From NCBI GenBank assembly GCA_037178855.1, contig JASJZC010000002.1, positions 6,088,501-6,152,500 of the forward strand: a stretch of 64,000 bases of DNA, in the 5' to 3' direction. Below the pieces are notes generated by a model, which saw only the letters and a program-made list of their open reading frames with translations, had not been told where the DNA came from and did no database searches. This document shows, in pieces, positions 24,342-35,846 of this stretch (position 1 is its first letter; each line of letters opens with the position of its first letter). Source of the stretch: Oscheius sp. JU75. Lineage: Eukaryota; Nematoda; Chromadorea; Rhabditida; Rhabditidae. The translations under genes were made by a program, and so were the position numbers.

Positions 24342-24807
24342 AATTCAGCGGACCGCGTCTGGGCAAAGCCGGTCGAAGTCGTTCCAAATATTCAGATCGG
24401 TTTGTTTGCTCTCTCCCCGATTCCCAAATCGTAACATCCTAGATTTTTCACCGGGAACTCGACAAATAAGCGGAGAGGAAGTGGTATAGTGAAGAAGAAG
24501 AGATGATCTCTCCCAGATGACAATTTCTCCCTCTCAGGTTCTCCTAAAGCTGACACATTCCATCCCCGGTTTCTACGCTCAAATCTTGTTATTTTCGGTG
24601 TATAAAGTTCTACTGACGAGAAAAGGTCAAGTAGCGAGTCTAAAGACTCTATTGTTATGGGGTCATGACTGTAAATAGTCCCAATTATCGAGTGCTTCTT
24701 TTGGTAACGATGTCGTCTCGCGCCAACCTCAACCGGTCTGACCTCGCCCACTTTGCAAGCTTTTGCTGTGCCATCTTGAGGTTGGGTGTAAAATGACCAT
24801 CAATAGG
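24342..24807. other. Intergenic, upstream of collagen 1
   Basis: No gene seen. It should carry the collagen 1 promoter. Confidence 0.4.
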
Positions 24808-24815
24808 TATAAAAG
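24808..24815 (+). promoter_or_regulatory. TATA box of collagen 1
   Basis: TATAAAAG lies 36 bases before the collagen ATG. The other collagen copy has the same word at nearly the same distance. Confidence 0.7.
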
Positions 24816-24850
24816 GAAGGCAATTGACACGAAGAGACTACAGCACCGAG

Positions 24851-25863
24851 ATGTCTCGAAGCATTGCGACTGCAGCTGCCTTTTTGGCGGGAGCTTCCAT
24901 GGTGGCTACCCTCTGCTACGTGGCCTTCCTCGTCAACGACATCAATTCCTTCTATGACGACGCCATGAAAGATCTGAGCGAGTTCCGTGATCTGTCCAAT
25001 GCTGCCTGGAGAAACATGATGCCCGACGCACATGAACTTCTCCGAGCTCCCAGAGCCATCCACAGGAACAAGAAGAGACAGTCCCAGTGCAACTGTGGTC
25101 CTCAGCCCAGCAACTGTCCCGCTGGTCCTCCTGGACCTCCTGGAGCTGATGGAGACAAGGGAGAGGACGGTCAGCCCGGTCAGCCTGGTAAGAGTGGACC
25201 CTCGGGAACTTCCATTGGAATTACTGAAGGATCTCAGGACTGCATCAAGTGCCCTGCTGGACCTGCTGGTAAGACTCCTCATTTGATCAGTTAACAAAGA
25301 ACTTTTAGGACCTCCCGGACCCACTGGAGAAGCTGGACCGGCTGGACCCGATGGAAACCCTGGAGCTCCTGGATCTGGATCAGGACCTGGACCGGCCGGA
25401 CCTCCCGGACCTGCTGGAGACGCTGGAGCTGACGGTCAGCCAGGACAGGCTGGACAACCTGGACCTGCCGGAGCCCCTGGCAAGAGAGGAAAGGGTCAAC
25501 CTGGACCTGCTGGACCAGCCGGACCTGCTGGAGCTCCTGGACAAGACGGACAGCCCGGTCAAGGTGGACAACAGGGCCCCGCTGGAGCTCCTGGACCTGC
25601 TGGTCCCGCTGGAAATCCTGGTGCTCCTGGACAAGATGGACAGCCCGGAGCCCCTGGACAGGCTGGTGGACCTGGAAGTGAGTCAATCCTATTATTTACA
25701 AACAAGGTTTGATTCAGACGACGCGGCTTACTGTCCCTGTCCTCCTCGTGGTGGTGTCTCTGCTCCTGTCACTGGTGGACAACAGACAACTGGAAACTAT
25801 AAACATGCTCGTCGTGTCCGCAAGCCTCACGGTTTCAGCAAGCGTGTCGCTGCCAAGCATTAG
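24851..25863 (+). CDS. Cuticle collagen, copy 1
   Basis: A nematode cuticle collagen for the extracellular cuticle. Exons 24851-25268, 25309-25677, 25718-25863; 310 residues, normal for the family. The ATG at 24851 ([18 protein letters not shown]) opens the N-terminal hydrophobic anchor/signal. A subtilisin-like site HRNKKRQ comes before CNCG. The Gly-X-Y region starts [12 protein letters not shown], is broken by a Cys block ([11 protein letters not shown]), and resumes for most of exon 2; the C-terminal Cys block is YCPCPPRGG. It is flanked by a TATA box and AATAAA at about 25870. Intron 2 (25678-25717, 40 bp) is absent from copy 2, where the same codons run on uninterrupted. Confidence 0.96.
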
Positions 25864-27310
25864 ACCAAAGAATAAATCTTTTCTCCCACTTGTTCCTCTG
25901 TATTTTTGGCTCTTCCCGAAGCGACAGTATGCTCTGTCGATAATGAATCATAGCAGCCCTTCATTTAGCTCCATTTAGTACTGCGCAACAAGTCAAAGTC
26001 ATGGGGTGGATTTTCTCCACCTCCCCAGGTAGTCAAGTAGGTTTCAGAGAGACCTTCGCATGCTTTTTCCCTACCTGTATAGATACAGCGCCTATTCCCT
26101 GATTGGCAGTCTGGACAGCCTTCGCTAGTAGCCCCAGAGCAAAGCAAGTTGCTCGTAATTAGTTATTGTACACAATTCCAAACTAATTGTTAGTAACAGT
26201 ACTGTTTCCAAACTGTGTAATTAGACAGATTGCATCGACGGCGGTATTTACTTTTCTCTCACTCGTTTGTATTTGAATCTGTCTGATCATCACCTGGTCA
26301 AAAGCATGCCCCGTCGATACCTGGGACATACCTTCAAATCTCCCTTTTTTGGAAGTTCACGTGAATTTGCATTAGAACAGCCTCCCTTTTTCCTATTTTT
26401 CTATTCCCCATTTAACATCAATCTTGCAGGATTTTTATTTAAATGATCTTGTTTTAGTACCACCTATTGAGGAAATCAGGTCTCTTGACCATCAGGTTAA
26501 TCATTCGCTGAGTTTTTTTTTCAGGGCTCTTCATCGAAGAAGTTGTTTGCTTTTCATTAGACGAGGTTACACAGAGCTGAGAAGCTGTCTGTATGGTGGA
26601 AACGTCTGAAATGGATGTTTTGTTAGAATGGATGTTTTGAAGAGAAAACTATTGGAATTCCTAAGATGTTGTACACATAGTAGGTGCGTATGTTTTCAAT
26701 AAAAAATTTTCTTTGTTTACTGTAAGTCTTACCTTCACAATTGGCAAAAGTCTTCTATCTAGGATTATCTTGGATACCACTGAACAAAGTCGTGTGGTCT
26801 TCTCTGTCCAGTGTTATCCAGGTAAGAGCTAGTAAGACAAGTCAAGTCGAGTGTCAAACAAGTGAAAGTGCAAAAAGCGAGCTGGGTCGCTCCGCAATAG
26901 CATTGATCAGTGGTGGAGCATATTTTGAACCATCAGTCGGACGGTAGAATCTCTCCACCGACAATGTTTGAATCTTAAACTGTCGAGCTGTTAAGAGTCC
27001 TCTCAGTCCATTTTATTGACCTGATAAAAAATGTCTACCAAACTTGTCCCACATTTCTCAAGCTTCTTCCTACTCGATCATACAAGTCTTACGTACACTC
27101 GACTTGAAAAATGTAAAAATAAGGTCGTTTTTCTATTCCGGGATCTCGTCTTCGGGGAAGAACACTCCCACTTTTGGTTCTCTTGCCTTCTGGTGACTGG
27201 GTCTCTTGGCTACCCTGTCTTTTGCTCCCTCGCCGCTATCGAGTCCCTCGAAAGCCTCAAAATTATCGAAGGATCCTGCCTAAAAAGAGTTCTAGTCAGC
27301 TAAGGAGGTT
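25864..27310. other. Spacer between the inverted collagens
   Basis: No gene recognised in this stretch; the small peptide gene follows at 27311. Short open frames lack splice or family support. Confidence 0.4.
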
Positions 27311-27554
27311 TTATCTTGCCTTATCTCTCAACAAATTCTTCGGTCCGTTCTTCTTGGCCAGTTTTTCAGAAAGTTGGATGATTCTGGCTGTGGGAGCTGT
27401 TTTGGGGAGATCGAACTGTCGCAGCCTAGTCTCCTTATCTCCTGGAGACAGCGGGGCTGATCTATTGGAAATTTTTGGGGAAAGACAATCTCTCTTACCT
27501 GATCATTGTAAGAATTGTCAAAAAGAAAAGTATAGATACAAGAATCTTGGACAT
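27311..27554 (-). CDS. Small secreted peptide, neuropeptide-like
   Basis: Two exons, 27554-27499 and 27461-27311, join in phase to a 68-residue protein. The first exon is a strong signal peptide (MSKILVSILFFLTILTMI) with likely cleavage after RSA. The mature part starts PLSPGDKETRLRQFDLP and ends NGPKNLLRDKAR, with a KK pair before NGP that could be a processing site. No cysteines occur in the mature part. The ATG lies about 10 bases after an ATCTCAG acceptor, which would suit trans-splicing. It lies 158 bases downstream of the collagen 2 stop on the same strand. The role is unknown: it could be a peptide hormone, a cuticle-associated peptide or another short secreted factor. Support is the signal peptide, splice phase and stop placement only. 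Confidence 0.6.
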
Positions 27555-27700
27555 ATTTTAATACTGAGATGAATGGCAGAGAAGCGACAGCAGGACCGGA
27601 TTTGGATGAAGTTTTGGCAGCAGACTGATCCAAGGACAGAGAGACTGACCGAATGGACTCGTTTATGGACTGTCAGGCGACAATGAAAAATGTGTAAAAG

Positions 27701-27706
27701 ATTTAT
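27701..27706 (-). terminator. Poly(A) signal of collagen 2
   Basis: AATAAA on the minus strand lies 6 bases after the collagen stop. Confidence 0.7.
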
Positions 27707-27711
27707 TCTTT

Positions 27712-28690
27712 TTAGTGCTTGGCAACGACGCGTTTGCTGAAACCGTGAGGCTTGCGGGCACGACGAACGTGTTTGTAACCGGCAGTTTCTTGTCCTCCAG
27801 TAACAGGTGCAGAGGGGGGAGGAGCTCCACCGCGAGGAGGGCAAGGACAATAAGCGGCATCACTTCCAGGTCCACCAGCCTGTCCAGGGGCTCCGGGCTG
27901 TCCATCTTGTCCAGGAGCACCAGGATTTCCGGCGGGACCAGCAGGTCCGGGAGCTCCAGCGGGGCCCTGTTGTCCACTTTGACCGGGCTGTCCGTCCTGT
28001 CCAGGAGCTCCAGCAGGTCCGGCTGGTCCAGCAGGTCCAGGTTGACCCTTTCCTCTCTTGCCAGGGGCTCCAGCAGGTCCAGGTTGTCCAGCCTGTCCTG
28101 GCTGACCGTCAGCTCCAGCGTCTCCAGCAGGTCCGGGAGGTCCGGCCGGTCCAGGTCCTGATCCAGATCCAGGAGCTCCAGGGTTTCCATCGGGTCCAGC
28201 CGGTCCAGCTTCTCCAGCGGGTCCGGGAGGTCCTAAAAGTTCTTTGTTAACTGATCAAATGAGGAGTCTTACCAGCAGGTCCAGCAGGGCACTTGATGCA
28301 GTCCTGAGATCCTTCAGTAATTCCAATGGAAGTTCCCGAGGGTCCACTCTTACCAGGCTGACCGGGCTGACCGTCCTCTCCCTTGTCTCCATCAGCTCCA
28401 GGAGGTCCAGGAGGTCCAGCGGGACAGTTGCTAGGCTGAGGACCACAGTTGCACTGGGACTGTCTCTTCTTGTTCCTGTGGATGGCTCTGGGAGCTCGCA
28501 GAAGTTCATGTGCGTCGGGCATCATGTTTCTCCAGGCAGCATTGGACAGATCACGGAATTCGCTCAGATCTTTCATGGCGTCGTCATAGAAGGAATTGAT
28601 GTCGTTGACGAGGAAGGCCACGTAGCAGAGGGTAGCCACCATGGAAGCTCCCGCCAAAAAGGCAGCTGCAGTCGCAATGCTTCGAGACAT
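27712..28690 (-). CDS. Cuticle collagen, copy 2 (inverted)
   Basis: Near-identical paralogue of the collagen at 24851-25863, in inverted orientation. Exons 28690-28273 and 28232-27712; 312 residues. It has the same N-terminal anchor, HRNKKRQ site, Cys blocks and Gly-X-Y runs. The intron (28233-28272) is identical in sequence to intron 1 of copy 1. The second intron of copy 1 is missing here: [16 protein letters not shown] is encoded without a break. The C-terminal tail differs slightly ([14 protein letters not shown] versus [12 protein letters not shown]). A TATA box lies 34 bases before the ATG. The two copies are probably co-expressed cuticle components. Confidence 0.96.
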
Positions 28691-28724
28691 CTCGGTGTCG
28701 TGGTTTCTGCTAACCAACTTGCTT

Positions 28725-28732
28725 CTTTTATA
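28725..28732 (-). promoter_or_regulatory. TATA box of collagen 2
   Basis: TATAAAAG on the minus strand, 34 bases before the ATG; same word and near-same position as in collagen 1. Confidence 0.7.
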
Positions 28733-31700
28733 GCTTCCTTTGAGGGGTCACTTTACGTCTATTACATCTATGTGCACAAAGAGAGGTCGTACAACCTAAT
28801 CGTGAACAGTTCCATTCGCTGAGAGAAGTGTAAGAGAGATCGGGTCGGTTAGGAAGAATTCTCGTATAACTATTTGTTTCTGGTCAAATAGATAAAATCG
28901 CCGCTTTTCGATATCATCTTTCCCGCCGAAAGTTATGCTTGAACAGTTTGACTTTCACTGAACAATAAGCAAGAGCTCCAGTTCTCTGAGCCTATCATTT
29001 CCTTTTTCTCAGTGATGTCCACCTGCGGGTATTAACTGCCCTTCGAAGGTCCGAACTGGTCTCGCTATCTCACAAAAATCTAATTGCGGAACTTTCGCTC
29101 CCCGCTTGAACCGGTCGCGGTCTTTTCGGATTGAAAATATCAGAGAAGCATTGTTTTCGGAGATGCTGAGGGTGTTAGCCTCCCTCAGTTTTCTCCGCTA
29201 CGATTTCGATTTTCTATCTACATCGTAGGATTTCGAAGCGTTGCTTTGACTCCGAGACGGTGTCTAGTAGGATCTGTACGTACCTTTTTCGATCGCTACC
29301 CTCGTCAGTATAGAATACTTTTCTAGACACACTACTCAAAAACAAAGTGTTATCTTACACTTTTGGCTTGGCAAGAATAATTGCTCTCACAGGGAAAAAC
29401 TTATCGAGTTCCGTAGCATTTCATGGCGACCAAAGGTAGGCAGAGATAGGCTGACAATGAGATAGTCCACCTGTGTTTTTCGATCAGTGTGTTTCGCTTG
29501 TTCGGTGAATACTCCTAGTGACAGGACACCATATTCAGTCACATCCTGTCACTGGAGTTATTGGTATCTGTGGAACCGCTATTGACATTTTTCGTTGAGA
29601 TAATTGGTAGCTGTAACCGACATAAATTGTGGTCTCGAGTCTCCGACTCGAGCTCACAAGTTTCCTCTGTGAAAGCCATTGGACCCTTGACAACCTCATC
29701 TTTAGCCCTAAACTACAAAGTCTAACCCCTCATGTTTACTCCGAGTTTCGAATATTACGAACTTGACTTCCTACTTTTGAAAAGATGTGACGATCCGTAA
29801 GAGTCGGCAAAGTTCCAAACCCATTAGAAGCCAGATGGAAAAATGAGATAGTGTCTCAAACAGTTTGCAAAGTTGAAACGACATTGCCACCTTCATTCTT
29901 GTCAGCCCCTTAAAGTTTTGGGAGATTCTTTCCCTTCACAAGAATTGTGCCGAGGCGGATTTCTTCCCAGCATCTTCTCCCCTCCTCCTTATTCAAAACC
30001 CTCTCCCATCAGCAGTTTTTGCGCGCAGCATCCCAGCATGGCTATCTCATTAATAGTGTGTGTTTAACTGTGCTCCCTGTGGGTCATTCGAACCCGTCGG
30101 ATGCAGAACCAGTCAGCGTAAAAAGTCGGCCCGCGACCCCTGGTCAACTCCCTATCACTTTCTATCAGTCTTTTGTCTTTCTCTCTCTATCCTATCCGAT
30201 CCCGGCGTGTCGAGTTTTCTATCTGCCCCTTTGTCTTTTTTCCTACCGTGACTCTCTGAAAAACTAGCAGGTGACATTTATGCGTATTCCTGTCTGGTCG
30301 TCAGGCGTCTAATGTATGCTTATGGGTTCTCTGTCACCCACTGTAAGTCCGGAGAATGGAGGCAGTCATGAGTAAAGCCGTGTTAGAGATCCCGATCCCA
30401 TTATCCGTAGCTGCTAACAGGCGCAGTTTTCTTGCTATCCGATTTGCATACAAATCCCGCTTCTCTCTCCGTAACCAGCTAGCCTCACAACTTCTTGTGT
30501 AGGGAACAGTCGAGAAAGGTTCAGCGATCTGACAGAGAGACAGAGAGAGAGAGAGGGACAGCGAGATTCTTCAGTCCAATATGTTCGCCTTCCCCAACTC
30601 TCTCTCTCTCTCTCCCACGCTATTTTTCACAAATAGAAAGACATCCGGCTTCCGAGAACTAACAAAACTCGGACGAAATCTTGCTTTTCCTTTCTTGGAT
30701 AAACACCTCAGAACCGGCTGGTCAGTGTCCACGCAAGGGTCCGAGAGAAAAAGCCCGTCAAAATGGTCACTGTCTGCCAACTAAAGGCGTGTCTTCCGAA
30801 GGCATTCTCGGTTCCATACCAATCGCTTTATGCTTCTTCTTCACGCAAATCTCTCGAAAGGGATCTTGGAGAATTATGGCGGTCATAGCTTGAGATCTAA
30901 TCGTTGTCGCGTTCCGCTCCGTAACTTATCTTCCGTCAAGGAATGTTCCCTTTCTTGCACCTTTTTCCCGGGCCCCGAAAACCGAAACTGCTCTCAATTT
31001 TTGGAGAGAAAAGAAGCGCGAGAACTTTCAGTCTCTAACTTTCTCCAAGAGCGACCAAGGTCCTTTTCACTTCCGCAATAAACGCTATTAAAACTGTCAC
31101 TCTAAATTGTGAACTCGTGAAATGGATTACCGTTGGATTATGATCACATTCTTCTGGAAGAATTGGGTGGTCAATTCAGGATAGTCCTGGCTAGTAACTT
31201 TTTTCCAAGCAATCAAAGATTTTCTCTTAATCATCTTGTCTTCTTGATTCTTTCAATCAATATGCCATCGAAACTCAACTGTAGTCGAAAGACACGTAGT
31301 TCAGACTGAAACAAAGGCCTTGCAGAGATTGTACGTGTGAGCGACCAGACTACTCACTGACCATACAGTATTGACTGTACCGCCTATAAACTTTACGGGA
31401 GAGCATGAGACACATTTTCGTGTGTCTAAAACTGTAAGGTCTATGCTTAGAATCTGCTCTGAAGTTTGGCATTACTTTTTTCTAGAATCTTAAAGCGTCA
31501 CTACTTACAAATGTTAGTTATAGACAATATTCACAGCTTTCCACTTTCCATCCATCTGCCAAAGACACAGGTTTCCCCTTCCTCAGAAATGTCGCAACAC
31601 ACTCTCAAACAAAAAGAAAAATCCACATGGGGCTGGTTGAAGAGACGGCTGGATGAACTGCCAAGCGAAATTTCGATCTGATCTCACTAACTACGTTTTG

Positions 31701-32105
31701 CTAGCTTTCCCTTCTTGTGTCCAGGAGGATTTGGGAGCTACAAAAATGGTTTACACTTATCGTTAAAATCTCTCTGACTATATAACTGGGTCCTTCTGAG
31801 GGGAGATCTGTTCCGGTTCAGTGCCAATCAGTTTCACGAACTCTTACTCATTTCGAAGCTGTAACAAGGCATGACCACTCCCCCTTGGTGCCATTCTCTT
31901 CTTCCACCCAGTCGACCTTGCCGACTGGTCCCCCTCCTGGGGTCCGTGGAGAAAGCAGAGACCGCATTTGAAGTCCATTAGCCACAGCTAATGACCAGTG
32001 GAAGAGAAATGTTTCCGCTAGTCGCATAACCAGATCTATTGCCTCTTTTTCTCCTCTCTCCCCCTCTCTCACTGTTCTCTTATTGGCAAGCCAAGTTCAG
32101 ACACG
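28733..32105. other. 3.4 kb intergenic stretch
   Basis: No supported gene. A GACAGAGA simple repeat lies at about 30,530-30,565 and a CTCTCT run at 30,598-30,615. A frame ending at 31,681 (last residues WGWLKRRLDELPSEISI) follows a TTTCTAG acceptor and could be a terminal exon, but no partner exon was found. Confidence 0.45.
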
Positions 32106-34889
32106 ATGGCCGCCATCAGGTGGCTGACAATCTTTGGCCTGGCCGCTATGGCCCTGGCCCAGGAAGACATCAGGTTTGTCCGTTTCATTGTTTTATTGTT
32201 TGGGTTTTAAGCAACGTTCAAACGAGGGCAATCGACTCCGGAAACAATGAGAACAGCGACGGCAAGTTCAAAGTCTACGTGGGAACGATAGACGGCGTGA
32301 GGAGGGAGGTCTTCAATGAGGTCGAAGGAGGCGACGATGTCGTTCCCTCAGCTCAGAATGAAGTCAATCCTGCGGATCCTTTCGGAGCCTACGATGACAA
32401 TAACATTATTTCTACAGAGAATGGTAAGCTTGAATACCGAGTGTGTATGGGTAATACTGAGCGAGACTTCAGTATTGTACGGAGAAGAACTTTCCAATCT
32501 TTTCATAGCATAAGATGGTACTACCTGTGAACCAGGCTATTCGCATTGACAATGAGATTAGGAAGCCAGTACATTGAGACAATTGTGCTCCGGTATCGTC
32601 TCGTCCCTTTGTCAGAAAGAAGTGTTTCTGCAGACAATTGCATACGGTGATGATGGTTCTATTAGAAGTGTTATCCCGATTTTAAACCGATTGATTAACT
32701 ATAGTAGTAGTTCTGTCTTAAGGTTTCTTCAAGTTAGATAGATCCCCGGGTGAGACACTCATCATTTTCCAACCTGAAGAAACTTTACACCTGCCAGATA
32801 GACAAAAAGTTAATTGGATACCTCAAACCTTGAGCACTATGGGGAATTGGCCTTTGTTCTAGGTTTGAGTAATCAAAGTTGGGCAAATTAGAAACAGAGA
32901 GCAATCTGAGTACTAAACTGAGAACGTTTCAGAGAAGAACCTCTTTGTCCCAAAGCCCTATAGACCAGACAAGAAGGAGGAGAAGAAGCCCACCACGACT
33001 ACCACGACTGCTCGTCCTACCACTCTTCGTACTCTTCCTCCCCCACCTCCTACCAGAGCTCCGGTGCCTCAACCTATTGCGTAAGTGCTTTCCATCACAG
33101 TACACATACGGAATTCAGTCCGATCCAGCCACAGCAGCCTTTCCGTCCTGTGGTTCCTCAACCTCTGCCTACTGCTGCTCCCAGAGTCGTTACCCAGGCT
33201 CCGTTCGTACCTCAACAGCAGTTCACTCAGCCTCCGGTTCAACAGCCACAGTTTACACAGCAGCCTTTCCGACAGCCGCAGCCACAACCTCAGCCTCAGT
33301 TCACTCGACCTCCCTTCCAGCCTCAGGCTCCCTTCCGTCCTCAGCCTCTTCCTCAGCAGCCTACCTTCAATCGACCAGCTCAATTCACTCGTCCTGCCCC
33401 GGTCCGTCCTCCTACTCCGGCTCCCACGACCCCAGCTCCTCAGCTGCCTTTCGCCAACACTCAGAACCTCAGGACTGGACAGTGTCCTTCTTCAATCTTC
33501 TACATCTCAACACCGATTACTGGCCCTACTCGTCTCTCGTTTACTCATTTCGCTATTGCGGTCACTGTTGATCAGTGTGCTCGTACTTGTCACGAGTTCA
33601 ATTGTGCTGTAAGAATGTCTTTTTACTTAGATATGGAAAATTTAGATCGCTCACTATAACCCGGTCAATGGTCACTGCGAGTTCAATCCCTCGACAGCCT
33701 TTGCTATCAGGAATGGACAATGCCCGGCCTGGCCTTCTCTTCATTACAGGTAGGGTCAGATCCATCATTGCCGAGCAGTCTCTCTGTGTGATAATCTGTT
33801 ATCTCGTCAGCCAAACAGAGTGTCTCTCATACGATCAAAGTATCTCTGACACAAGTCGGATTACCACCCTTAATTATTCGACAGCTAGCGAAACCTCTGC
33901 CCGCAATATCTAGGTAACACGACAAACCCTTACCGGTACCGTCTCGGTTGTCATCCACCCTCTCATCCGTACATCAATGGAAGCCAGAATCTGGCAGCAA
34001 GACAGATCCCAGTCCGTACAATCTAGCCAACAGTTACCGTCTTTGTAACAAGTTTCTCTCACATGTACCAAATAGACAACCAACCCGTACTGTCCCGATA
34101 TCCAGTCATTCCACCCTAAAGTCTCGGCAGCCAGACAAATGCTTTCCCATAATGTCACAGCCATCTGATAACCCCTTATTCTTACTCTCTCGATAGGTAG
34201 ATAAACCCCCAATATACATTTTCTCTGTAATCTTATACTCACCCATTCCGTCTCACCATGGAATACGAGTCATTTTGCCCAAAAAGCTTTTCATAAAATG
34301 ACAAATACCACTTTAGAAACAATGTTGTCGCCAGCGAGCCAGTGAGAATCTTCTGTGTTCAATGCCAGAGACCGAGAAGACGACAGAACAGAATTAGACC
34401 CGGAGTTGGAAGGTACCTCTTACCTGTATTCAAATCTCATTGCCTCTTTTCAGAAACCGCGCTTTTGACCAGCGTCGTGGACGTCAACGTAACGGTGTGA
34501 AGCAGGGCAAGCGTTCTCCCAACCATCCCATTATTCATGGAATGCTCGTCAGTCAGCCCCGTGCTGTGGCTCTTGGAGTCACCCAACACCACTTTCTGAC
34601 TGCCATCCAGCCTACCAACACTGGAATCGGTTCCATCGCTGTTAATGTGTCGCCTGTGGAAGTCGAGGAGAGTAATGACAGTCACGAACGTGGATTCAGA
34701 TCTCAGAGAAAAGTGGGTTTTCAGAGCGGGTATTCCGAAGGGTGGTGGTCAGCATTCCAAAGAAACGTGTTTTTGTCATTGAAGTCGGGATGTGAGATGA
34801 TAAAAAGTCTTCAGGCGCAGGGAGTGACGCAATTCAACCGTGACGCTCAGTTGATGGCTTTGAGGGAACTCGACAATTTGAACATCTGA
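32106..34889 (+). CDS. Secreted Pro/Gln-rich protein with PAN-like module
   Basis: Six exons close in phase: 32106-32173, 32212-32423, 32933-33080, 33119-33608, 33646-33749, 34454-34889; 485 residues. A signal peptide opens the protein ([19 protein letters not shown]). After an acidic segment comes a Lys/Thr stretch ([12 protein letters not shown]), then a long P/Q/F-rich region with repeats of the QPQFTQ and RPQPLPQQ type. Next is a Cys module: [29 protein letters not shown] and NGQCPAW, which fits a PAN/apple domain. A basic linker ([16 protein letters not shown], with a KR that may be a processing site) leads to a C-terminal domain of unknown type. This architecture suits a cuticle or apical matrix protein. 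The last intron is 704 bp. AATAAA is at 35049-35054. Confidence 0.82.
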
Positions 34890-35059
34890 AGAAAAAAGAA
34901 GTCCGAGAGAGAAAGAAAGTTTAGTTACGCGTAGAGACCACGACTTGCCAGCCCCCAAAATCACAACTCATCCTCCCCACATTGCAATCATCCGCTCAAG
35001 ATGTTTTTATAATATATGTTGGTTTGTTTGACTCTTATACATATTGGTAATAAATCAGA
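34890..35059. terminator. 3' flank of the PAN-like gene with poly(A) signal
   Basis: AATAAA at 35049-35054 is the first good signal after the stop at 34889. Confidence 0.5.
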
Positions 35060-35760
35060 ACAGAGTTGAGCTCTACTGAGCCTGACAGTGACAGTCCTTC
35101 TGTCTTGTAAGGATTCCACGCTCCCAGTGGTCTTGGCCTCCCTGTCTTTTCCGCACTGGTAGTTTACCAAGGAGCACCCTTGTACAACTCAAACAAGGCA
35201 CCATGTAAGTCCAACGGCCTGACCTGCTTATCACATCCTCCTTATCGGTCGTCTCGGTAGCTGTCTCTGTCTCCTCCGTGATCTCCTCCATAGAGTCTCT
35301 CGATCACCTCCAAAGCTGCTTAGTCCATAACGGTCGCTGATATAGCCTCTTTGACTGCCTCCATGTTCTCTACGATCGCCAAATCAACCTTGGAACTTGT
35401 CTTGATCACCTCAGCCTCCGATCGTCCTCACCTCGGGAACTCGGGAAAATGATAGCCTTTTCGTTTTCTCACTGGATCTTGCTGTGAGTAAAAAGATCTC
35501 TTTTGAAAGTCTCTTCTCTCATCGCGACGCTGTTCGGATGCTGTTCCTTGGTCTGTTCACGATCCGGCTGCAGCGAAGCCTCTGGACGGCCCTTCATGTC
35601 GGATGTGTCTGAAAGACGTTGTTTGAGCAAAAGAATGCATCCTCTTGACTTTGTCTCTGTTTATATCTCCCTGACTTTCCAAACAACGAGCCTTTTTTGC
35701 CCTTTCAGTTTGGTAGTAGCCACTGAGCCTCAGGCCTCCGGCTTTACTTACATTGCCGCT
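35060..35760 (-). pseudogene. Decayed copy of the Argonaute N-terminal region
   Basis: The segment resembles 39,790-40,385, the region of the Argonaute's Arg/Gly-rich exon, in the same orientation. Matching words include GCGAAGCCTCTGGACGG against GCGAAGGCTCTGGACGG, AGAAGAATGCC-like against AAAAGAATGCA, and long runs of TCTCCTCC/GTCTCTG pattern. The open frame at 35,291-35,073 has low-complexity MEEITEETETATETTDKED and no Argonaute domain follows, so it is a fragment, not a gene. Confidence 0.5.
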
Positions 35761-35846
35761 CCAGTTGCAGTCAGCTTTCTTGGATTGATTCTGTAGCCCA
35801 CCGCATCAGCAGCGTCTTCCAACTTAATTATCGAGAGGAGCAGTAG

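Noticed and set aside
24824-24850. N-terminal extension of collagen 1 (and the same for collagen 2)
   Set aside because: The extension starts at TTG, lies just after the TATA box, and differs between copies; ATG at 24851/28690 opens the conserved anchor.
25291-25686. Long antisense open frames over both collagens
   Set aside because: They mirror the Gly-X-Y codon pattern of the collagen strand and have no features of their own.
31466-31681. Frame ending WGWLKRRLDELPSEISI
   Set aside because: Plausible as a last exon but no upstream exon or poly(A) signal ties it into a gene.
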